Below, piece by piece: positions 55,686 through 64,000 of a stretch of DNA of 64,000 nucleotides. The stretch is from positions 496,001-560,000 of the forward strand of contig JALBUN010000009.1 in the NCBI GenBank assembly GCA_025174535.1. The letters run 5' to 3'. Made by a program: the position numbers and the translations under genes. Position 1 is the first letter of the stretch, and the number at the start of each line of letters is the position of its first letter. The notes beneath the pieces are model-generated. The model made no database searches and was not told where the DNA came from. It saw only the letters and a list, made by a program, of their open reading frames with translations. This DNA is from Cantharellus purpuraceus. Taxonomy: Eukaryota > Basidiomycota > Agaricomycetes > Cantharellales > Hydnaceae.

Positions 55686-57318
55686 TTACTGGGTTCTCCC
55701 TCTACATCTTTTTCTTGAACTAGGAATTTGAGATTGATCAGAGTCTGAATCAGATTGATCAGAGTCTGAATCAGATTGATCAGAGTCTGAATCAGATTGA
55801 TCAGAGTCTGAATCAGATTGATCAGAGTCTGAATCAGATTGATCAGAGTCTGAATCAGATTGATCAGAGTCTGAATCAGATTGATCAGAGTCTGAATCAG
55901 ATTGATCAGAGTCTGAATCAGATTGATCAGAGTCTGAATCAGATTGATCAGAGTCTGAATCAGATTGATCAGAGTCTGAATCAGATTGATCAGAGTCTGA
56001 ATCAGATTGATCAGAGTCTGAATCAGATTGATCAGAGTCTGAATCAGATTGATCAGAGTCTGAATCAGATTGATCAGAGTCTGAATCAGATTGATCAGAG
56101 TCTGAATCAGATTGATCAGAGTCTGAATCAGATTGATCAGAGTCTGAATCAGATTGATCAGAGTCTGAATCAGATTGATCAGAGTCTGAATCAGATTGAT
56201 CAGAGTCTGAATCAGATTGATCAGAGTCTGAATCAGATTGATCAGAGTCTGAATCAGATTGATCAGAGTCTGAATCAGATTGATCAGAGTCTGAATCAGA
56301 TTGATCAGAGTCTGAATCAGATCGTTCCTTAGACCTTTTTTCTTGATGCCTTGAACTAGGAGTTTGAGATCGTTCGTTAGACCTTTTTTCTTGATGCCTT
56401 GAACCTTGAGTCATTCCTTGCTTCCATGTTTGAAAATTAATCCTATTACCATCTACGTCATATGATGACATTTCATTCTTTCTAGTATATATTGTAGATA
56501 GTTTTCTAGGCTCACCATTTATGAATAATTCCATTCTATTTAGTCTACAAGACTGATCTGAGTCTATAAGTATATAGTCTACACCTCTTTTCACTATCTT
56601 AAATGTCACCTTTCTGGTACCATTTTCCTGTAACCTTGTTACCTCCTGTTCTTGTTTTCCAGCCCAGTGATTCATATCAAATTTCCAGTCAACAATCTCA
56701 GATATTATTGCTTTATATTTATCACCCTGTTTCTGAAGTTTATTAATGTCTGTTCCAAGTTCCACTACAGTATCATCTGTTTCTACAATCCACTCATGCA
56801 CTTCAGATTTCCATTCCACAATGTCTGATATTGTTGCAATACATCTATTAACCTGTTTCTGAAGTTTATGAATATCTGTTCTATAGTCCAATATAAGATT
56901 CTCTGCATTATGTGTATTGACCTGTTGATGAATATCTGTTCCATGGTCTGATATTGTGGCAACACACCTGTCTCTGAAGTTTATGAATATCTGTTCCAAA
57001 TCCTGATACAATATCATTCATTTCACTCATCCATTCATCTAAATTCTCTTTCCTGTCTGTCAAAGTAGTTATAATTGTATTTTTTTCCTCAACCTGTTTC
57101 TTAAGCACCTGAATTTCCTGACTCTGGGAATTAACCTGTTGTTCAAGCATAGTGATCTGCCTATCCTTTTCACTCATCCAAGACTTGACATTTATAAGAT
57201 CAGATATTAATTCATCTTTTACTTCCATTTGACTTGCCATAGCTTTTATCAGTGCATCATTGTCACTTATCCAGCCTTTGATTGCTTTTATATCTTCAAA
57301 GATTTGTGGCATTTTCAA
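55686..57318 (-). pseudogene. coiled-coil protein with ~28 acidic heptads (DSDSDQS), frameshifted
   Basis: Starts at 57318 (MKMPQIFEDIKAIKGWISDN). A long coiled coil has repeated modules (KGWISDND, KSWMSEKD, DEWMSEMN; GTDIHKLQ at three places). It continues into EQEVTRLQENGTRKVTFKIV, a compact domain (YILIDSDQSCRLNRMELFIN), an RHQEKRS duplication and about 28 copies of DSDSDQS (about 55735-56321), ending RKRCRGRTQ. The frame shifts near 56970: relative to the sister module the DNA lacks 8 bp after CAGGT. Whole protein unrecognised; a structural or fibre-like role is only a guess. Confidence 0.6.
55735..56321. repeat. perfect or near-perfect 21-bp tandem array, ~28 units
   Basis: The unit begins TGATCAGAGTCTG and repeats every 21 bp with no variation visible by eye. 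It encodes the acidic heptads on the minus strand. Uniformity indicates recent expansion or homogenisation. Confidence 0.92.
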
Positions 57319-57458
57319 ATCCCTCTCTGCTTATAAAACAGAAATGAAAAAACATAATAATCATTTTTTCTGAACATTTGATATTTTGTATAGGCAGTAG
57401 ATATATACATCTTGCTTTCTTAATAAAATGATTATTATGTTTTTATGTTATAAGCATT

Positions 57459-57785
57459 ATGAAGATGCTCTCTTTTATGCTTCAATGCAAGATAGAGTTT
57501 GATAGAAGAGTTAATGATTGGTATATATCTCGGATAGGATCCCTCCATGATTTGTTTCTGAGGTAAGTTCCTTTATAAATATCAAGGTTCCAATCACTGA
57601 CTTTATACAGATGTACTGATGGCACACTTCTGGAACAGAAATTAACAGAGTTATATACTAGTATGGAGCAGGATCATTATTTTCCACCACTTTGGATGGA
57701 AAATCTGATGGTATTGCACCCTAAAGTACGAGGGATAGTCATACAGTCTTATGTTAGAACAAGATTATCTACCACTATGCCCTAA
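57459..57785 (+). CDS. spliced 92-aa cargo protein, unknown function
   Basis: Exon 1 57459-57562 (MKMLSFMLQCKIEFDRRVND), intron 57563-57610 (48 nt; donor AG/GTAAGT, acceptor TTATACAG), exon 2 57611-57785. The join is in frame (FLR-CTDGTLLEQKLTELY) and the protein ends VRTRLSTTMP. A textbook short intron shows that the cargo is expressed by a spliceosome. Nearest gene to the right repeat, divergent from the coiled-coil gene. No family recognised. Confidence 0.5.
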
Positions 57786-57851
57786 CTAAGTTACTTTGTT
57801 TTAAAAGTAGCTTCACTGCATTAAAGGTGTTTGTTTCCAAGACTTTCCTAA

Positions 57852-58415
57852 GACGCTTATTCAGAAATACAACAAATACGTATGTACAACCTATTTTCCT
57901 CAAATTTTATACAATACACTTCAATTCAAACTTATTTTCATATTTCAACATGATTCTCAAATTTTACACAATATACTAGATTAAAACATATTTTGATATT
58001 TTGGCATAATTCTCAAAAATAATTCTTTTTTTCCTGATTTAGTGGTGGCAACTCTCTTGAAGGAACATCCAAATATCATTGATTCTTTCTTATACAATAC
58101 TTATAACATAATTTGAACTATCTTTAATCCCCACCTGGTATTTGTATATCTAAATACCCTATATAATACCAATTATATTAATACATACATTCCTATTATG
58201 TACATGTAAATGATTATGTTCATCTCAACCGAATGTCTTATCTTTTAAAGTTTATTAAAATATAGAATATATGTTTATATTTATGAAAATTTCACATCCG
58301 AAATCTTTTAAGATATCCAAATTGTAACTCCCTGGCTTTATGTATCATTGAAATCCTGATGTATATCTCCTATACATCAGAATATTGTATACTGACATGA
58401 TTCCGAACAAGCGTC
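57852..58415 (+). repeat. right terminal repeat (MITE-like family)
   Basis: 564 bp, identical by eye to the left repeat except that TTCACACATCC reads TTCACATCC. Inner flank TAA (57849-57851), outer flank TAA (58416-58418). Confidence 0.92.
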
Positions 58416-58418
58416 TAA

Positions 58419-58917
58419 GGAGTATCATGAGTTCACCAACGTGTTCAGCAAGTCTAAAGCCAACTCCCTAGCACAACACTGACCATATGATCTCAAGATC
58501 GAACTGGATGACAACTCCACCCCTCTGCTTGGCCCTGTCTACTCACTATCCCAAAAAGAGCTACTGGCTCTCTGAACATTCATAGACGAGAACTTGGCCA
58601 TGGGCTTCATCTGCCCATCTCTATCTCCCCATGGAGCTCCAGTCCTATTTGTCCACAAAAAGGACAGATCACTCCGTCTATGCGTCGACTTCCGTGGACT
58701 CAACAAGATCACCAAGAAAGACTGATACCCAATACCCCGCACCGCGGACCTACTCGAAAGTCCTCGGAAGGCTAAGATCTATTCCAAAATAGATCTCCGA
58801 CATGCCTACCATCTAGTCCACATCCGAGAAGGCGACAAATGGAAAACGACCTTCTGCACACGATATGGATCTTTCGAGTGGTGCATCATGCCCTTCGGAC
58901 TAACCAATGCTCCGGCC
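58419..58917 (+). pseudogene. gypsy RT, 5' part, truncated
   Basis: Continues the gypsy frame from 50153: [60 protein letters not shown] and [10 protein letters not shown]. Three in-frame TGA codons (about 58480, 58573, 58724) replace expected Arg. It ends abruptly at 58917 before the YxDD motif, joined to a minus-strand Zn2Cys6-family remnant. Confidence 0.9.
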
Positions 58918-59421
58918 ATGAACTTCTGCAACCGACATAACTCGGCTGTCTGCTGACCCTCCAGAACCGTTTCATCGTCTTCACCAAGTCCACTAGTAAC
59001 CCCTCTGTCTGCCGGAGGTGCTCCGACTGCAGGTTAACCAGCCGGATAAGCTGGCCCACGGTACTATTGGGCGCAGAGACATGCCCCGTACCTGCACTGG
59101 TCGTTGCCCCTTCTGATCCGACACCGCTACCCCCAGCTGCCACAGCACCTGTCTCCATCCACCGCTTTTTGGTCGGACGACCTTCTGATTCTTTCTCTGC
59201 CCCCCTCCTTGTACCACTAGTCAGGGCTTGAACTTTCCATCGACCCTACACCCTCCTTTCCGACCCCAACAATGATCGCAGGACCGAAGGCAGCGAGTTG
59301 GGCTGGTAGGCCACACGCACTCCACACCCGCATCACGACACAAGTCACAAGTTACGCCGGGTCCGCCAAATGGCTCCATTGGAGCCAGAGCCTTGGGTGG
59401 TCCGCCCCCTTCTCGCTGCGG
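58918..59421 (-). pseudogene. Zn2Cys6-type retroelement gene, C-terminal part
   Basis: On the minus strand GPPKALAPMEPFGGPG precedes CDLCRDAGVECVW, a 12-residue linker, then CDHCWGRKGGCRVDGKF: C-x2-C-x6-C-x12-C-x2-C-x6-C, the Zn2Cys6 spacing. The N-terminal part of the same gene lies at 63281-64000, separated by the LTR array. Downstream residues (58993-59217) show no domain. Confidence 0.65.
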
Positions 59422-59627
59422 TGACGAGCCAGGACGCATCGAGGACGTATATTGAACCACTCTGACAGTCCAACTCTGCCAGCGTCTTTTCATATCAACC
59501 TTTAAATAGCGCCGCAACTCCCTCTCTACCTCAGTCTCTAATTCTAGCCATCGATCGTCACTCGTGTTTCATCGCCATTGATCATTATCAGTCTTCTATT
59601 CACACTGATCCTTTCATCATCATTCAC

Positions 59628-59990
59628 ATGGCTTCCCATTCTATTCCCCTCTCCAACATCACTTCTAATAATACGTCACACTGGTCTCTGGACACAGAGG
59701 ACTATCAAAAATATGCCGAGCTCCATGGGCATGTTAAGCCACCTCCACATGTCAAAATACTTTCAAAACTCTTTCAACGTCCAAGATCCCCACCATGTCT
59801 CTCTTATGCCATTGGCGATCCCATATTCTTTCACAATTCCATTGAACCATATACATTCCTCGACATTTCACCTCTATATCGTAACACGGATAGAAGAGTC
59901 AAACGTGAGGTAGAATTTCAGTCGCCATCGCTGACCTATCCTCCCACTTCAATCCGACTCAGGTTACATCGTGTCAGGCAAAGGGACTGA
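59628..59990 (+). CDS. 120-aa ORF conserved inside LTR family E
   Basis: MASHSIPLSNITSNNTSHWS to RLRLHRVRQRD, same length as 22282-22644. Conservation across diverged LTR copies is the only evidence for coding. No domain recognised; partial copies at 60891 and 62329 lack the start. Confidence 0.4.
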   Translation: MASHSIPLSNITSNNTSHWSLDTEDYQKYAELHGHVKPPPHVKILSKLFQRPRSPPCLSYAIGDPIFFHNSIEPYTFLDISPLYRNTDRRVKREVEFQSPSLTYPPTSIRLRLHRVRQRD

Positions 59991-60289
59991 ATACTCTTGG
60001 AATGGGATACCATATGGAGACGTATCACTAAGACAATAAGGAGTATTTGTTGTGGATGCTGACTGAAGTCCTCATGTGACTCAGGGTCAATTAACCTTCG
60101 GAGCCGTAGGGAAGATGGTATTGGTGGACGTTTCTATTGTTCTTTTATATGACTCACCCCTGTTTCATCTTTTAATTCATTCATACACAACTTACTCATC
60201 CTTGTTCTATTTTTGGTTCTTTTATTACTCATCACCCCCTATTCTTACAAAGATTACCCCTATCTGTCGTTTCATTTCTCCATGATTTC

Positions 60290-63165
60290 CCCCTTTAGTA
60301 GTTCAACTTCACACGCTTCGTTAGCTGGCTTGATCAGTATTTCTTGTATCATATCGTATCATTTGCTCCTTATATTGTGTCGTTGTGCCCTGGGGATTTG
60401 TATATAAAAGGGTGCTAGTTTTCGCCTTTGGAATAAATCAACAAGTTTTCAGCCAATGCTCTAAAGTCAAAGTCCACGCTCTAAGTCTACGCTCTACGCT
60501 CTACATCACAATCCATCATCTCTACACTAAGGTAAAGCACCTTGGTTCAACAATCAGATTTCCCTCTGCCACCGAGAGGTTGCTTCTCCTGAAACCAGCT
60601 TTTGCATACCTCCCAACCGGGCTCCCCATTGTCATCCAGTCACAGAGCACGATCAGCCATCGGGACCGACCTTTAGCTCCCATCCCTATCCAACCACAGA
60701 GCACTATCCCACTTCCCTGTTACTTACCCCTCGCCCTGATTGATCTTTGGAGTGCTGAACAACTGCGTTACACACCGTCTGTTTGCTAGGACCGTTGCGC
60801 GCAGGCTTATAGGATCTATTCCTTAAGCGAACCGACAGCGATCCCATATTCTTTCACGATTCCGTTGAACCATATACATTCCTCGGCATTTTGCCTCTAT
60901 ATCGTAACACGGATAGACGAGTCGAACGTGAGGTAGAATTTCAGTCGCCATCACAGACCTATCCTCCCACTTCAATCCGACTCAGGTTACATCGTGTCAG
61001 GCAAAGGGACCGAATACCCTTGGAATGGGATACCATATGGAGACGTATCACTAAGACAATAAGGAGTATTTGACTCAGGGTCAATTTACCTTCAGAGCCA
61101 TATGGAAGATGGTATTGGTGGACATTTCTATTGTTCTTTTATATGACTCACCCCTGTTTCATCTTTTAATTCATTCATACACAACTTACTCATCCTTGTT
61201 CTATTTTTGGTTCTTTTATTACTCATCACCCCTATTCTTACAAAGATTACCCCTATCTGTCACTTCATTTCTCCAAGATTTCCCCATTAGTAGTTCAACT
61301 TCACATGCTTCATCAGCTGGCTTGATCAGCATTTCTTGCATCATATCGCATCATTTGCTCTTCATATTGTGTCGTTGTGCCCTGGGGATTTGTATATAAA
61401 AGGGCGCTAGTTTTCACCTTTGGAATGAATCAACAAGTTTTCAGCCCACACTCTAAAGTCAAAGTCCATGCTCTAAGTCTACGCTCTACGCTCTACATCA
61501 CAATCCATCAGCTCTACACTGAGGTAAAGCACCTTGGTTCAATGATCAGATTTCCCTCTGCCACCGAGAGGTCGCTTCTCCTGAAACCAGCTTTTGCATA
61601 CCTCCCAACCGGGCTCTCCATCCTCATCCAGTCACAGAGCACGATTAGCCATCAGGACCGACCTTTTGCTCCCATCCTCATCCAACCACAGAGCACTATT
61701 CCACTTTCCTGTTACTCAGTGCTACCTCCCCTTTAGTAGTTCAACTTCACACGCTTCGTTAGCTGGCTTGATCAGTATTTCTTGTATCATATCGTATCAT
61801 TTGCTCCTTATATTGTGTCGTTGTGCCCTGGGGATTTGTATATAAAAGGGTGCTAGTTTTCGCCTTTGGAATAAATCAACAAGTTTTCAGCCAATGCTCT
61901 AAAGTCAAAGTCCACGCTCTAAGTCTACGCTCTACGCTCTACATCACAATCCATCATCTCTACACTAAGGTAAAGCACCTTGGTTCAACAATCAGATTTC
62001 CCTCTGCCACCGAGAGGTTGCTTCTCCTGAAACCAGCTTTTGCATACCTCCCAACCGGGCTCCCCATTGTCATCCAGTCACAGAGCACGATCAGCCATCG
62101 GGACCGACCTTTAGCTCCCATCCCTATCCAACCACAGAGCACTATCCCACTTCCCTGTTACTTACCCCTCGCCCTGATTGATCTTTGGAGTGCTGAACAA
62201 CTGCGTTACACACCGTCTGTTTGCTAGGACCGTTGCGCGCAGGCTTATAGGATCTATTCCTTAAGCGAACCGACAGCGATCCCATATTCTTTCACGATTC
62301 CGTTGAACCATATACATTCCTCGGCATTTTGCCTCTATATCGTAACACGGATAGACGAGTCGAACGTGAGGTAGAATTTCAGTCGCCATCACAGACCTAT
62401 CCTCCCACTTCAATCCGACTCAGGTTACATCGTGTCAGGCAAAGGGACCGAATACCCTTGGAATGGGATACCATATGGAGACGTATCACTAAGACAATAA
62501 GGAGTATTTGACTCAGGGTCAATTTACCTTCAGAGCCATATGGAAGATGGTATTGGTGGACATTTCTATTGTTCTTTTATATGACTCACCCCTGTTTCAT
62601 CTTTTAATTCATTCATACACAACTTACTCATCCTTGTTCTATTTTTGGTTCTTTTATTACTCATCACCCCCTATTCTTACAAAGATTACCCCTATCTGTC
62701 ACTTCATTTCTCCAAGATTTCCCCATTAGTAGTTCAACTTCACATGCTTCATCAGCTGGCTTGATCAGCATTTCTTGCATCATATCGCATCATTTGCTCT
62801 TCATATTGTGTCGTTGTGCCCTGGGGATTTGTATATAAAAGGGCGCTAGTTTTCACCTTTGGAATGAATCAACAAGTTTTCAGCCCACACTCTAAAGTCA
62901 AAGTCCATGCTCTAAGTCTACGCTCTACGCTCTACATCACAATCCATCAGCTCTACACTGAGGTAAAGCACCTTGGTTCAATGATCAGATTTCCCTCTGC
63001 CACCGAGAGGTCGCTTCTCCTGAAACCAGCTTTTGCATACCTCCCAACCGGGCTCTCCATCCTCATCCAGTCACAGAGCACGATTAGCCATCAGGACCGA
63101 CCTTTTGCTCCCATCCTCATCCAACCACAGAGCACTATTCCACTTTCCTGTTACTCAGTGCTACC
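60290..63165 (+). repeat. 1,438-bp tandem duplication (two units)
   Basis: Unit 1 is 60290-61727, unit 2 is 61728-63165, differing by one base by eye (run of four versus five C near 61229/62668). The junction GTGCTACCTC/CCCTTTAG shows only 1-3 bp of shared C bases. Confidence 0.88.
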
Positions 63166-63280
63166 TCTACCCCTCAACCTGATTGATCTTTGGAGTGCTG
63201 AACAACTGCGTTACACACCATCTGTTTGCTAGGACCATTGCGCGCAGGCTTATAGGATCTATTCCATAAGCGAACCGACA

Positions 63281-64000
63281 GCAGCCTCCAAGCGTTCCCT
63301 CTCCTCCTCCTTGTCCTGCTGTTCTGCCACCACCTTCTCCATCTCGCGCTTGCAAAGCTGGATCACCGACCTCGCGACACACAGCTCCTTCTTACGGGTC
63401 ACCAACACGTGACTCTCCACCTTGCACCATATGACCCTCTGATCCGCCTCCCACTTCTCCATATCAGCACTCGGGTACACCTTCAATGAAAAGACCGCGA
63501 CGTCAAGATTCTTCTTGGTGGTAGCAGCATAGAGCTCCGCTCTTTTGCGAGCCTCAACCACGGCTACCCAAGCCATCTCCTCAGCCGCACCCAACCCAAA
63601 TAATGGCCATGCCCACGGACACAACGGCGAGTCCTCCGCAGTGAGTTTTCGGATGAGTTGTCTCCGTCCGTGTAATGGAGATGATGGCAACTTCTGGGGT
63701 CCCTGTCCGTATCGGCACACTTGGACTTCCTGGACTGGTCACCCCTGCCCCGGTCACCTCCTCCTCTACCTCCATGGCGGCTTCTAGCTTGTGCGCCTGC
63801 TCCTCCACTTCTTTCAGTCTCGTGGCCTCCATCGCAGCCGCAAGTTCCTTGACCCTGCAGGCTCTCTCGGCCTTCACTTCCTCCTCTTTCCTTCTCTGTT
63901 CTGTCTTCGCTGCCTCTTTCCGCCTCTGCTCTTCCTCCTCCTTCCGTCTCCGTTCCACCTCCTCCTCCTTCCGTCTCCATTCCGCCTCCTCCTCCTCCTT
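63281..64000 (-). pseudogene. Zn2Cys6-type retroelement gene, N-terminal part, cut by window edge
   Basis: On the minus strand an Arg/Glu/Lys-rich coiled region (MERRRKEEEEQRRKEAAKTE) is followed by LKEVEEQAHKLEAAMEVEEE and TPEVAIIS. After a frame change come EEMAWVAVVEARKRAELYAA, VFSLKVYPSADMEKWEADQR and [16 protein letters not shown]. It is then interrupted at 63280 and resumes at 59421 with GPPKALAPMEPF. Homologous to 28140-28689 and 23583-24060. Confidence 0.6.

Larger units (their letters stand above)
50157..58415 (+). mobile_element. 8.26-kb direct-repeat-flanked mobile unit inserted in a gypsy reading frame
   Basis: Outer ends are GACGCTTATTCAG (50157) and GAACAAGCGTC (58415), flanked by TAA at 50154-50156 and 58416-58418. 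Removing the unit and one TAA gives CCTAAGGAGTATCATGAG, restoring gypsy ...IIPK-EYHEF. The 566- and 564-bp terminal repeats are in the same orientation and each has inverted ends. The interior (50723-57851) is clearly AT-rich relative to its surroundings and gene-dense: one DDE transposase, a tail-anchored protein, several unrecognised small proteins, a repeat-rich coiled-coil protein and a spliced 92-aa gene. It could be a composite transposon, an LTR-like DNA element, or a circle integrated by recombination into a resident repeat. Confidence 0.8.
59422..63280 (+). repeat. LTR family E array (1,415-bp LTR plus duplicated segments)
   Basis: A complete LTR spans 59422-60836 (TGACGAGCCAGG...GCGAACCGACA) with TATA-type GTATATAAAAGGG near 60402. 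It is followed by partial copies, including a 1,438-bp tandem duplication. The block splits the Zn2Cys6-family gene; flanks GCGG and GCAG could be a decayed 4-bp target duplication. CpGs are abundant, unlike in the old copies. Confidence 0.65.

Noticed and set aside
55735..56321. Regular 21-bp repeats resembling a CRISPR array
   Set aside because: The units are contiguous with no unique spacers and encode an acidic heptad in frame with a flanking coding sequence; the genome is eukaryotic.
50723..57851. Cargo as a separate TIR element (weak TAGGGAGGTC / GACTTTCCTA ends)
   Set aside because: Only about 8 of 10 end bases match and the similarity stops there. The outer TAA duplication and restored frame define the larger unit better. 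Kept only as an alternative.
50157..58415. Interpretation of the large unit as an ordinary LTR retrotransposon
   Set aside because: The repeats begin GACGC and end GCGTC, not TG...CA; no primer site or purine tract adjoins them; the interior has a DDE transposase and no RT. The duplication is 3 bp.
50157..58415. Starship or Polinton/Maverick identity for the large unit
   Set aside because: No tyrosine-recombinase captain at an edge, no DNA polymerase B, retroviral-type integrase, packaging ATPase or capsid genes could be seen.
60385..60789. 134-aa frame starting MPWGFVYKRVLVF (also at 61823 and, as variants, 61377 and 62816)
   Set aside because: It spans the TATA-type box and transcript start region of LTR family E; its repetition reflects the tandem duplication, not coding constraint.
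59422..63280. Exact target duplication around the LTR E array
   Set aside because: Flanks GCGG and GCAG match at only three of four bases; compatible with a decayed duplication but not proof.
1..64000. tRNA or rRNA genes
   Set aside because: None recognised by eye on either strand; the tRNA-like GGTTATGGGCCC motifs are primer-binding sites. A tRNA scan would be decisive.

Overview
The window is repeat-dominated nuclear DNA of a filamentous fungus, most likely an agaricomycete-type basidiomycete. Reasons: short GT-AG introns (48-69 nt), a complete sphingolipid C9-methyltransferase gene, chromodomain Ty3/gypsy elements, Ty1/copia elements primed by an initiator-tRNA anticodon-arm sequence, and Zn2Cys6-type cysteine clusters carried by retroelements. 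I cannot name the species.

Layout. 1-4865: minus-strand copia element (5' LTR 4713-4865). 4870-6553: minus gypsy gag and LTR. 6554-9447: decayed plus-strand LTR element with an unrecognised protein, interrupted by a MITE-like repeat and a solo LTR. 9448-11665: chain of LTR fragments. 11691-17039: complete copia element with 237-bp LTRs and an AGAAG target duplication. 17045-28690: gag fragments, solo LTRs, gene fragments and long LTRs. 28690-33043: chromovirus with an antisense intron-containing Zn2Cys6 gene. 33044-35575: more fragments. 35576-43850: low-copy host island with the C9-methyltransferase (36901-38673, seven exons), a C2H2 zinc-finger gene (about 40708-41728) and unresolved sequence. 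43880-47590: minus copia element with two nested insertions. 47779-58917: gypsy element (LTR, gag, protease, then RT) split by an 8.26-kb insertion. 58918-64000: second Zn2Cys6-type gene split by a 3.86-kb array of a long LTR.

Most unusual is 50157-58415. Two same-orientation ~565-bp repeats, differing by one 2-bp indel and sharing private variants, flank 7.1 kb of AT-rich, gene-dense DNA. The whole block interrupts a gypsy reading frame, is flanked by TAA on both sides, and removing it with one TAA restores the frame. Each repeat has ~16-bp inverted ends, and five solo copies in the window have 3-bp A/T-only target duplications. The cargo encodes a DDE transposase of apparent PIF/Harbinger (DDE_Tnp_4) type, a tail-anchored protein, several small unrecognised proteins and a coiled-coil protein with about 28 acidic heptads. 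It could be a composite transposon, a DNA element with long terminal direct repeats that leaves solo copies, or a circle integrated by homologous recombination.

Older elements show CpG decay (Arg CGA to TGA stops; catalytic Asp to Asn), whereas the long LTR array near the right end keeps many CpGs and looks young. Nested insertions with target duplications give a readable relative chronology.
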